A stretch of DNA of 64,000 nucleotides, from NCBI RefSeq assembly GCF_019443445.1, contig NZ_CP080378.1:3596001-3660000 (forward strand), given 5' to 3'. The notes under the pieces were generated by a model. It saw only the letters and a list, made by a program, of their open reading frames with translations. It did not search any database and had not been told where the DNA came from. A program made the position numbers and the translations under genes. Below, piece after piece: positions 16,181-23,800 of the stretch. Numbering within the stretch: position 1 is the first letter of the stretch; each line of letters begins with the position of its first letter. This DNA comes from Massilia sp. PAMC28688 (GTDB lineage: Bacteria; Pseudomonadota; Gammaproteobacteria; Burkholderiales; Burkholderiaceae_D).

Positions 16181-16861
16181 ATGATCAACGCTATCCTGAC
16201 CCGCTTAGCCGCCGCTGCCGCCGCGGCGATGCTCGGCGGCTGCACCAGCATGCTGCTGCCACCCAATGTGACGCCGGTGGTGGCCCCCACCACCAGCATG
16301 GCAGAGGCCGAGCGCAAGCTGGCCAGCGTGGCGGCACAGCGCGCCGCCATCGAGGCGCAGTTTGCCGCCAGCGAGCAGGAATGCTACACCCGTTTTTTCG
16401 TCAACAGCTGCCTCGGCAAGGCCCGCGAGCGGCGCCGCAGCGCCCTGGCCTACCAGAAGGCGATTGACGTCGAAGCCCAGCACTTCCGGCGCAAGTACGC
16501 TGCCGACGAGCGCGACCGCGAGGTGGCCAGGGCAGTTGCGCAATTCGAGGCGGAACAGGCGCAGGTGGCGGCCGAGCAGGCCAGCGCACCGGTGGCAGCG
16601 GCGCCGGAGAAGATGCCCAAGCCGGGCCGCCCCACGCTGCAGGAACGGCGCGCAGAACGCGATGCCAGGCTGGCCGAGCGCGCCCGGCGCGAGCGCGAAC
16701 AGGCGCCGGCACGCGCGGCGCGCGAAAAGGAACTGGAACAGAAGCGCCGCGATTCGGTGCAGCGGCAGCAGGAAATTGCAGACACTATTGCGGAGCGCGA
16801 CGCGAACAAGGCTCCTCCGGCCGAGGCACGGCCGGCCGGCGCCAATCCGGTCAAAAAGTAG
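16181..16861 (+). CDS. Predicted lipoprotein with coiled-coil, Arg/Glu/Ala-rich tail
   Basis: 226 residues, family not recognised. A signal peptide ends in the lipobox LGGC (Cys21), so the product is probably lipid-anchored. A short cysteine pair (C in QECYTRF and NSCLGKARERRR) lies near residues 68-78. The remainder is highly charged helix (Arg, Glu, Ala, Gln), likely a coiled coil. AGGAAC precedes the ATG. It is 18 bp after zapE, so probably co-transcribed. Function unknown. Confidence 0.75.
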   Translation: MINAILTRLAAAAAAAMLGGCTSMLLPPNVTPVVAPTTSMAEAERKLASVAAQRAAIEAQFAASEQECYTRFFVNSCLGKARERRRSALAYQKAIDVEAQHFRRKYAADERDREVARAVAQFEAEQAQVAAEQASAPVAAAPEKMPKPGRPTLQERRAERDARLAERARREREQAPARAAREKELEQKRRDSVQRQQEIADTIAERDANKAPPAEARPAGANPVKK

Positions 16862-16870
16862 GTTGCCCGG

Positions 16871-17686
16871 TCAGACGGCGCGGCGCATTTTTTCCACTTT
16901 GTAGATCGGCACTTCCTTGGGCGGCTTCACGAACTTGATGATCGCCATGGTGCAGTTGTCGCCCTTGCCCTGGGCCCGCTCGGTAGCCTTGTTGATCAGC
17001 ATCTCGGAGGCCTGGCGTGGCGTGGTCTTGGTGGTCACGGCGCCCAGTTCGGTATCGGTAAAGAAATGCCACAGGCCGTCGCTGCACAGCAGGAAAGTGT
17101 CGCCGGCAACAATGGTGTCGTGCACGCCAATGGTGGTAAACGGGTCCTTGCGGCTGTTGCCCAGCACATTGACAAGCAGCTTGGAATGGCGGTGGTTCTT
17201 GGCCGCCTCGGCCGGCAGCTTTTCGCTGGCGACCAGGTGCTCGATGTAGGCCGCGTCGCTGGTGCGCGCCAGGCAGGCACCCTTGACGAAGTGATACAGG
17301 CGCGAGTCGCCCACGTGGGCCCACACGGCGCGCCCGTCCGGCGTGATGATCAGGCCCACAAAGGTGCAGTGCGATTCGGTCTTGGTGGTAAACGCATTCA
17401 TCTTGATGATCATGTGCGTTTCCTGCACGATCTCGCGCAACAGGTTGGCCAGCCGTTCGGTGCTCGGATTGTCGCCCGGCTTGAATTCATCAAACAGCTG
17501 CTTGGCCGTATGCAGCACCTGCTCGGAACCGGAGGCGCCACCGAGCAGGCCATCGGACAGCACGGCCAGCACGAAGCCGGGCGCACGGGCACCGGTAAAC
17601 AGGGCGGTACGGTCATTCTGTTGGGCGCGGCCACCGATGTGCTGGGCGGTTCCCGCTTCGAGCTTATATGGTGTCATAAAGGTCAA
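16871..17686 (-). CDS. PP2C-family Ser/Thr protein phosphatase
   Basis: 271-residue Mn/Mg-dependent phosphatase (PPM/SpoIIE-like fold). Metal-binding motifs are present: the first motif with R and ND (GGRAQQNDRTALF), VLSDGLLGG, AHVGDSRLY, LLCSDGLWHFF and the last aspartate in KGDNCTM. The TTG at 17686 has AGGAAG about 3-5 nt upstream; an ATG three codons later is possible. It is convergent with the preceding lipoprotein gene (9 bp gap). No partner kinase or type VI genes are seen in the window, so its substrates are unknown. Confidence 0.9.
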   Translation of the reverse strand: MTFMTPYKLEAGTAQHIGGRAQQNDRTALFTGARAPGFVLAVLSDGLLGGASGSEQVLHTAKQLFDEFKPGDNPSTERLANLLREIVQETHMIIKMNAFTTKTESHCTFVGLIITPDGRAVWAHVGDSRLYHFVKGACLARTSDAAYIEHLVASEKLPAEAAKNHRHSKLLVNVLGNSRKDPFTTIGVHDTIVAGDTFLLCSDGLWHFFTDTELGAVTTKTTPRQASEMLINKATERAQGKGDNCTMAIIKFVKPPKEVPIYKVEKMRRAV

Positions 17687-17900
17687 TTGCTTCCTGGCTG
17701 CGTTACCATAGTGCTTTCTGGACTGATTTTCAATCTGTGTTGGCTGCGAGGTCAGCGTATATTAAACTATGCACCGGGAAAGCAAAATGTTGCAAGTGCA
17801 AACTATTTACCTACGAACACTTTCCTGTTATCGATTGTAATGCGCTTAGGCCTTGACGCCCCGCGCTTTTGAAATAAAAACCTGTTTGGAACACCACACT

Positions 17901-18101
17901 ATGTCAGACGTCCAGGAAATCCAGCGCCGCCTCATCGAGCTCGACGTGGAACATCGCGACCTCGATGCGGTCATAGACATGCTGACGCTTGACGGACACC
18001 ACGACCAGTTGCAATTGCGCCGCCTCAAAAAGCGCAAGCTCCAGCTGAAAGACCATATCACCCTGTTGAAAATGCAATTGGTGCCGGACGTTCCGGCCTG
18101 A
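17901..18101 (+). CDS. DUF465 (YdcH-type) small coiled-coil protein
   Basis: 66 residues from the ATG at 17901. Almost entirely helical and charged, with the DUF465 pattern (EIQRRLIELDVEHRDLD ... LRRLKKRKLQLKDHI). Such small proteins are common in proteobacteria and their function is not settled. A longer reading starting at 17853 is possible but lacks family similarity. It lies 27 bp before the helicase gene and may be co-transcribed. Confidence 0.85.
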   Translation: MSDVQEIQRRLIELDVEHRDLDAVIDMLTLDGHHDQLQLRRLKKRKLQLKDHITLLKMQLVPDVPA

Positions 18102-18128
18102 TCCGTCTTCGCTCCACCTGATCCGACC

Positions 18129-20171
18129 TTGACTGATCCTACACTGGCGCCGCAGGCGCCACTCCCCGGCAATGACAGCGCGGCCGCGCCCGCCGTGCCG
18201 GCGTCCCCGCCGGGCAAGTACGATGCCGACATCGAACGCCTGTTCGGCGCCGGCGGCCCGCTCGCGCCCGCCGTGGGCAGCTTCAGCCCGCGCCGTTCGC
18301 AAACGGAGATGGCCAAGGCCATTGCCAGCGCGATCGCCGACCAGAAAACCCTCATGGCCGAGGCCGGCACCGGCACGGGCAAGACCTTTGCCTATCTGGT
18401 GCCGGCACTGCTGTGGGGCGGCAAGACCATTGTTTCCACAGGCACCAAGAATTTGCAGGATCAGTTGTTTCTGCGCGACATACCCACCGTGCGCGCGGCC
18501 TTGCAGGCGCCGGTCTCGGTGGCGCTGCTCAAGGGCCGCTCCAATTATGTCTGCCACTACCACCTGGAACGCACGCTGCAAAACGGGCGCATGACCTCGC
18601 GCGATGACGTGGGCCACCTGCGCGAAATCTCGCGCTTCATCAAGATGACCAGTTCCGGCGACAAGGCGGAATTGACCAAGGTGCCGGAAAACGCCTTGAT
18701 CTGGAACCTGGTCACCTCAACGCGCGACACCTGCATGGGCGCCGAGTGCCAGTATTACCAGGATTGCTTCGTCATGAAGGCGCGCCGCGAAGCCCAGCAG
18801 GCCGACGTGGTGGTGGTCAATCACCACCTGTTCTTTGCCGACGTGGCGCTCAAGGATACCGGCGTGGCCGAGCTGCTGCCGTCCGCCAACACCATCATCT
18901 TTGACGAGGCGCACCAGCTGCCCGACACCGCCACCCTGTTTTTCGGCCAGACCGTGTCCACTTCGCAAGTGCTGGAACTGTGCCGCGACGTGCTGGCCGA
19001 GGGCCTGGCCCACGCGCGCGGCGGGCCGGACTGGGCCAAGGTGGTGACGGTGGTGGAAAAGGCGGCGCGCGACCTGCGCCTGGCCTTCCCGCAGGACATC
19101 ATGCGCCTGTCACTGGCCCAGATCATGCCCTCGTCGGACTTTTTCCCGGCCCTGGCCACGCTCAAGGAAAAGCTGGCCGAGATGATCGATGTGCTGGAGC
19201 AAAACGCGCAGCGCGCCGAGACACTGGAACAAGTGCGGGTGCGGGCGGTCGAACTGGCGGCTGCACTGGACGGCTGGAAGGCCGATGGCAAAGGCAAGCT
19301 GGTCGAAGGCGACCAGGCCGTGCTGTGGGTGGAAGCTTTTTCATCATCGCTGCAGCTGCACAAGACGCCGCTGTCGATCGCGCCCATCTTTACCAACCAG
19401 CGCGAAGGCACGCCGCGCAGCTGGATCTTCACGTCGGCCACGCTGGCCGTCAAGAATGACTTCAAGCATTTTTCCAACCAGATGGGCTTAACGGGCGAAC
19501 ATGCCCAGACCTGGCCCAGCCCCTTCAACTACGAGCAGCAAGGCTTGCTGTACGTGCCGACCGGGCTGCCGGACCCGAACGCCTTTGGCTATACCGATGC
19601 CGTGGTCGACTGCGCGCTGCCGGTGATCGAGGCGGCGGGCGGGCGCACCTTTTTCCTGTGCACCACCATCCGGGCCGTGAAGCTCGTGGCCGAGCGCCTG
19701 CGAGACGAGTTTGCCAAACGGGGGCTGGACTATCCCCTGTTCGTGCAGGGCGAGCGCGGCCGCACGGAATTGCTGGATTCCTTCCGCAACGCCGGCAATG
19801 CCGTGCTGGTGGGCAGCCAGAGCTTCTGGGAGGGCGTGGACGTGCGCGGCGACGCGCTCTCGCTGGTCATCATCGACAAGCTGCCGTTTGCCCCACCGGA
19901 CGACCCGGTGCTGGCCGCGCGCATCGATGTGATGGAAAAGCAGGGCATGAACGGCTTCATGCACCACACCCTGCCCGAGACCATCATCAACCTCAAGCAG
20001 GGAGCAGGGCGCCTGATCCGTGATGAAACGGACCGCGGCGTGCTGATGATCTGCGATCCGCGCCTGATCACCAAATCCTACGGCCGGCGCGTGTGGCAAA
20101 GCTTGCCGCCTTTCAAACGCACCCGGCTCGAAGCGGACGTGGTGGCGTTCTTCAGACCACCACAACCATAG
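18129..20171 (+). CDS. DinG/YoaA-type ATP-dependent DNA helicase
   Basis: 680-residue XPD-like superfamily 2 helicase. The Walker A motif AEAGTGTGKT is at 77-86; four cysteines C142, C202, C207 and C213 are spaced as in the iron-sulfur domain of DinG/YoaA/XPD proteins; the DEAH box is at 259-262 (IIFDEAHQLP). C-terminal motifs include GSQSFWEGVDVRG and QGAGRLIRDETDRG. The start is a TTG; no in-frame ATG lies before the conserved FSPRRSQTEM segment. YoaA (with the DNA polymerase chi subunit) and DinG act on replication-blocking structures; which of the two this represents is uncertain. Confidence 0.93.
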   Translation: MTDPTLAPQAPLPGNDSAAAPAVPASPPGKYDADIERLFGAGGPLAPAVGSFSPRRSQTEMAKAIASAIADQKTLMAEAGTGTGKTFAYLVPALLWGGKTIVSTGTKNLQDQLFLRDIPTVRAALQAPVSVALLKGRSNYVCHYHLERTLQNGRMTSRDDVGHLREISRFIKMTSSGDKAELTKVPENALIWNLVTSTRDTCMGAECQYYQDCFVMKARREAQQADVVVVNHHLFFADVALKDTGVAELLPSANTIIFDEAHQLPDTATLFFGQTVSTSQVLELCRDVLAEGLAHARGGPDWAKVVTVVEKAARDLRLAFPQDIMRLSLAQIMPSSDFFPALATLKEKLAEMIDVLEQNAQRAETLEQVRVRAVELAAALDGWKADGKGKLVEGDQAVLWVEAFSSSLQLHKTPLSIAPIFTNQREGTPRSWIFTSATLAVKNDFKHFSNQMGLTGEHAQTWPSPFNYEQQGLLYVPTGLPDPNAFGYTDAVVDCALPVIEAAGGRTFFLCTTIRAVKLVAERLRDEFAKRGLDYPLFVQGERGRTELLDSFRNAGNAVLVGSQSFWEGVDVRGDALSLVIIDKLPFAPPDDPVLAARIDVMEKQGMNGFMHHTLPETIINLKQGAGRLIRDETDRGVLMICDPRLITKSYGRRVWQSLPPFKRTRLEADVVAFFRPPQP

Positions 20172-20180
20172 AGGCCGACG

Positions 20181-21986
20181 ATGGCAGCGATCCGAACAAT
20201 TTTCCTGGCCGCAGTGCTGGGCAGTACATCGATCGCGGCCAGTGCCGCCGCCCAGGCGGAGAAGCCGGTGGCGGCGGTGCAGGCCGCCAGCGCCGCCCGG
20301 CAACTCGCTGCCATCGCCGAACGCTACTACGACGAGAAGGCTCGCATGGAGCCGCTCAATGCGACGTTTTTCGGCGACAACCGCTTCGACCATTTGTTGC
20401 CCATGACGCTGGTGCCGGCGCAGCGGGCGCGCATGTTCGCCTTCCTGCACGACACGCGCGAGGCCCTGATGGGGGTGGACCGCAGCAAGCTGGACGGCAC
20501 CGATGTCACCAGCTTTGACTTGCTGGTGTACGAGATCAATGACGCGCTGCGCTTCGAACCATGGCGCGATCACCTGATGCCGATGAACCACATGGACGCG
20601 GTGCCGGTGGTGGTGGCCAACTTTGGCGGCGGGCAGGGTTCGCAGCCGATCAAGACCGTGGCCGAGTATGAGGCCTACCTGGCCCGCGTGGCGGCCTTGC
20701 CGGAATGGATCGATGCAGCGATCAGCAATATGCGTGTGGGCATGCAGGAAAAGCTTGTCCTGCCGCGCGCGCTGGTCGTTTCACTACTGCCTCAAATAAA
20801 AACGCTTGCTGCCGCCACGCTGGAAAAGAGTGATTACTACACGCCCATCCACAACATGCCGGCCGGAGTCGACGTGGGCGAGAAGGCACGCCTGAAGGGC
20901 GCCTATGGCCAGGCCATCGCGGGCAAGGTGCTGCCGGCGCTGGGCCGGCTGGCGCGTTTCCTGGAAAACGAGTATCTCCCGGCCGCGCGCGACAGTGCCG
21001 GCTGGGGTGGCCTGCCCAACGGGGCCCAATGGTACCGCGCCTGGGTTGCCTCGAATACCACCACGGCCATGTCGCCGGACGAGATTCACCGCATCGGGCT
21101 GGACGAGATGGCGCGCATCAATGCCGAGTTCAAGAAGGTGGGGCGCAGGATTGGCTACGTCGGCAAGCCTCAGCTGCTGACGAGCTGGATGCTGGCGCAG
21201 GAGCGCTATCGCCCGTTCAAGAGCGAGGAGCAGGTGCTGCAGGCCTACCGCGATATCAATGCCAGGGTGGTGCCAAAACTGCCCCAGCTGTTTGCGACGC
21301 TGCCCAAGGCGCCGCTCGAGATCCGCCCCGAGCCGCCACTGTCGCGCGCGACGGCGTCCGATCACTACACGCTGCCGGCGGTGGATGGTTCGCGTCCCGG
21401 CATCTTCTGGGCCGTCATCAATGATCCCACCCGTTATGGCAGCACGCTCATGACCTCGCTGTTCCTGCATGAAGGCCATCCGGGCCACCATTTCCAGCTC
21501 GCCAAGCAGCAAGACCTGCCCCTGCCAAGGTTCCGCAAGAATGGCGGCCACAACGCCTATGTCGAGGGCTGGGCCTTGTATGCAGAGACGCTGGGCAGGG
21601 AAATGGGACTGTACGACGATGCCAACGCCTACGCCGGCCACCTGATGCTCGACATGCGCCGCGCCGCGCGCCTGGTCGTCGACACGGGCTTGCACGCCAA
21701 AGGCTGGACGCGCGAGCAAACCATCACATTCCTGATGGAGCAGGCCGGCGACAGCGAGGCGGACGCGCGCAACGCGACCGAGCGTTACATGGCCTGGCCT
21801 GCCCAGGCGCTGGGCTACAAGGTCGGTGCCATGAAGATCATGGCACTACGCCAGCAGGCCGCCGCCGCGCTGGGACCGCAATTTAATCTGGCCCGCTTCC
21901 ACGATGCCGTGCTGGCCGAAGGCAGCCTGCCGCTGGGCATGCTGGAAGCGAAAATGCATGCCTGGATTGCGGAGCAGGGCAGGTAA
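20181..21986 (+). CDS. DUF885 family protein, putative metallopeptidase
   Basis: 601 residues with a cleavable signal peptide (about 1-24, ending AASA or ASAAAQ). The family signature HEGHPGHH is at 430-437; this is the zinc-site motif of DUF885 proteins, which resemble M32-like carboxypeptidases. Periplasmic location is predicted. It begins 9 bp after the helicase stop and may be in the same transcript. The true substrate is unknown; peptidase activity is a family-level inference. Confidence 0.9.
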   Translation: MAAIRTIFLAAVLGSTSIAASAAAQAEKPVAAVQAASAARQLAAIAERYYDEKARMEPLNATFFGDNRFDHLLPMTLVPAQRARMFAFLHDTREALMGVDRSKLDGTDVTSFDLLVYEINDALRFEPWRDHLMPMNHMDAVPVVVANFGGGQGSQPIKTVAEYEAYLARVAALPEWIDAAISNMRVGMQEKLVLPRALVVSLLPQIKTLAAATLEKSDYYTPIHNMPAGVDVGEKARLKGAYGQAIAGKVLPALGRLARFLENEYLPAARDSAGWGGLPNGAQWYRAWVASNTTTAMSPDEIHRIGLDEMARINAEFKKVGRRIGYVGKPQLLTSWMLAQERYRPFKSEEQVLQAYRDINARVVPKLPQLFATLPKAPLEIRPEPPLSRATASDHYTLPAVDGSRPGIFWAVINDPTRYGSTLMTSLFLHEGHPGHHFQLAKQQDLPLPRFRKNGGHNAYVEGWALYAETLGREMGLYDDANAYAGHLMLDMRRAARLVVDTGLHAKGWTREQTITFLMEQAGDSEADARNATERYMAWPAQALGYKVGAMKIMALRQQAAAALGPQFNLARFHDAVLAEGSLPLGMLEAKMHAWIAEQGR

Positions 21987-22017
21987 TCCACGGCGCCTGG
22001 CAGCGGCACGCCGCGGC

Positions 22018-22998
22018 CTATTTCTGGGGCTGGATCACCACCTTGCCCGTCACCTTGCGCGCTGCCATGTCATCAAGCGCGCTGGCGGTCTCGGACAACG
22101 CATAGCGGCCCGAGATGTGCGGCTTGACCTTGCCTTCGGCCATCCAGCCCAGCAGCTGGCGCATGGCTTGCATGTTGGCCTTCGGTTCACGCTTGGCAAA
22201 CTCGCCCCAGAACACGCCCATCAGCGAGGCGCCCTTGAGCAGCGTGAGGTTGAGCGGCAGCTTGGGAATCTCGCCATTGGCAAAGCCCACCACGAGGTAG
22301 CGGCCGCGCCAGCCAATCGAGCGGAAGGCCGGCTCGGCGTAGATGCCGCCCACGGGGTCGTATATCACGTCCGGGCCCTTGCCATCGGTGGCGGCCTTGA
22401 TCGCCTCGCGCAAGTCCTCGGTGGAATAGTTGATTGTGGCGTCGGCCCCATGCGCGCGGCACACGGCCAGCTTTTCCTCGCTCGAGGCCGCCGCGATCAC
22501 GCGCGCACCCAGCGCCTTGCCGATTTCAATGGCGGCCAGGCCCACGCCGCCGGCCGCGCCCAGCACCAGCATGGTTTCGCCTGCCTTGAGGGCCGCACGG
22601 TCCACCACCGCGTGGTGCGAGGTGCCATAGGTGAGGGTGATGGCCGCTGCCGTATCGAAGTCCATTCCCGGCGGCATGGGCATGATGGCCTGGGCCGGGG
22701 CCAGCACCTGCTGGGCAAAGCCGCCCTGCGCAATGAAGGCAATCACCTTGTCGCCCACATTGACGTGGCTGACGCCGTCGCCCACGGCGCGCACCACGCC
22801 CGACACTTCGCTGCCCGGTGTAAATGGCAGCTCCGGCTTGAACTGGTACTTGCCCTGGATGATGAGCACGTCAGGGAAATTGACGCCGGCCGCCATCACG
22901 TCAATGGCCACCTGGCCCGCGCCCGGTACCAGGTCTTCCAGCTCTTCCACCACCAGTGTGTCCGGCAATCCCCACGCTTTGCAAACTACGGCTTTCAT
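22018..22998 (-). CDS. NADPH:quinone oxidoreductase family protein
   Basis: 326-residue zinc-free medium-chain dehydrogenase/reductase. The N-terminal GroES-like domain starts MKAVVCKAWG; the Rossmann glycine motif is in VLGAAGGVGLAAIEIGKALG, followed by AAASSEEKLAVCRAHGAD. The typical zinc-binding cysteines are absent, as in quinone oxidoreductases. The ATG at 22998 has GGGAGACG upstream; the frame continues open beyond but that extension has no similarity. It is divergent from the TIR operon with about 184 bp between. Confidence 0.9.
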   Translation of the reverse strand: MKAVVCKAWGLPDTLVVEELEDLVPGAGQVAIDVMAAGVNFPDVLIIQGKYQFKPELPFTPGSEVSGVVRAVGDGVSHVNVGDKVIAFIAQGGFAQQVLAPAQAIMPMPPGMDFDTAAAITLTYGTSHHAVVDRAALKAGETMLVLGAAGGVGLAAIEIGKALGARVIAAASSEEKLAVCRAHGADATINYSTEDLREAIKAATDGKGPDVIYDPVGGIYAEPAFRSIGWRGRYLVVGFANGEIPKLPLNLTLLKGASLMGVFWGEFAKREPKANMQAMRQLLGWMAEGKVKPHISGRYALSETASALDDMAARKVTGKVVIQPQK

Positions 22999-23182
22999 TT
23001 GGCGTCTCCCTGTTGTGTTTTGCGAAAATAGTACGACCGTTTCTTTTTTGATTATGCCTGACTTTTCGCGATCTGGCCAAGCCTTCCTTGCCCATTTGCG
23101 CGTACGCAAAGCGGTGAGTGACGAGCTTGTTAAAGTCAACGACGCGAGCGCGCCAGTTAGCATTTTGGAAAGGGAGGCTGAA

Positions 23183-23788
23183 ATGGCAATCCGTTACGGC
23201 TGTTTCTTCAGTTATGCGCATGGCCGCCACGAACTCATGAACAAGTTCAAGACGGCCATGTCGGAGGCCATCAGCTGCTACCTGGAGCCGCACCTCGACA
23301 ACGAAGACGAATTATTCATCGACACCGAACAGCTCGGCGGTGGCGACGACATCGATCGCCGCATTGCCCGTGCCATGTGTGAAAGCGTGGCCATGATCCT
23401 CATCTACACGCCCAAGTACGAGGCGCACGGCTACACCCGGCGCGAGTACGAGGCCATGCGCATGCTCGAGCAGGAACGCGGCCAGTGGTATCCCATGCCC
23501 AGCCAGCTGATCATTCCAGTGATCATGACCATGCACCCGGCCCGGCTGCCGCCGCAAATCACATCGAGTTTCTACGTGGATTTTTCGCATTTCACCATGG
23601 CGACGACTGACCTCAAGGCCAATCCCGAATTCCTGCCGGGCATCCAGAGGATTGTCGAACGCATCGTGCTGCACTACCAGTGCCAGAAAAAATTCACGCC
23701 GGTGGGTCATGACTGCAACCAATTCGTGCTCCCCGATGTCCCACCTGAATGGCGCGATCTGCCCGATCTTGCCTTCCCCAAAAAATAA
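23183..23788 (+). CDS. TIR-domain protein
   Basis: 201 residues with a TIR-like N-terminal domain (about 4-135). The first strand reads GCFFSYAHGRHELMNKF; the BB-loop region is LFIDTEQLGGGDDIDRRIARAM; then MILIYTPKYEAHGYTRREYEAM, where Glu88 occupies the position of the catalytic glutamate of NAD-cleaving TIR domains. The C-terminal 65 residues are not recognised. GGGAGG lies 6 nt before the ATG; the frame is open further upstream but without a good RBS. It is 12 bp before a MinD-like/TPR gene with its own AAGGAG, so the two form an operon. A signalling or phage-defence role is inferred from the TIR family; no phage genes are nearby. Confidence 0.8.
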   Translation: MAIRYGCFFSYAHGRHELMNKFKTAMSEAISCYLEPHLDNEDELFIDTEQLGGGDDIDRRIARAMCESVAMILIYTPKYEAHGYTRREYEAMRMLEQERGQWYPMPSQLIIPVIMTMHPARLPPQITSSFYVDFSHFTMATTDLKANPEFLPGIQRIVERIVLHYQCQKKFTPVGHDCNQFVLPDVPPEWRDLPDLAFPKK

Positions 23789-23800
23789 TAAGGAGCACCA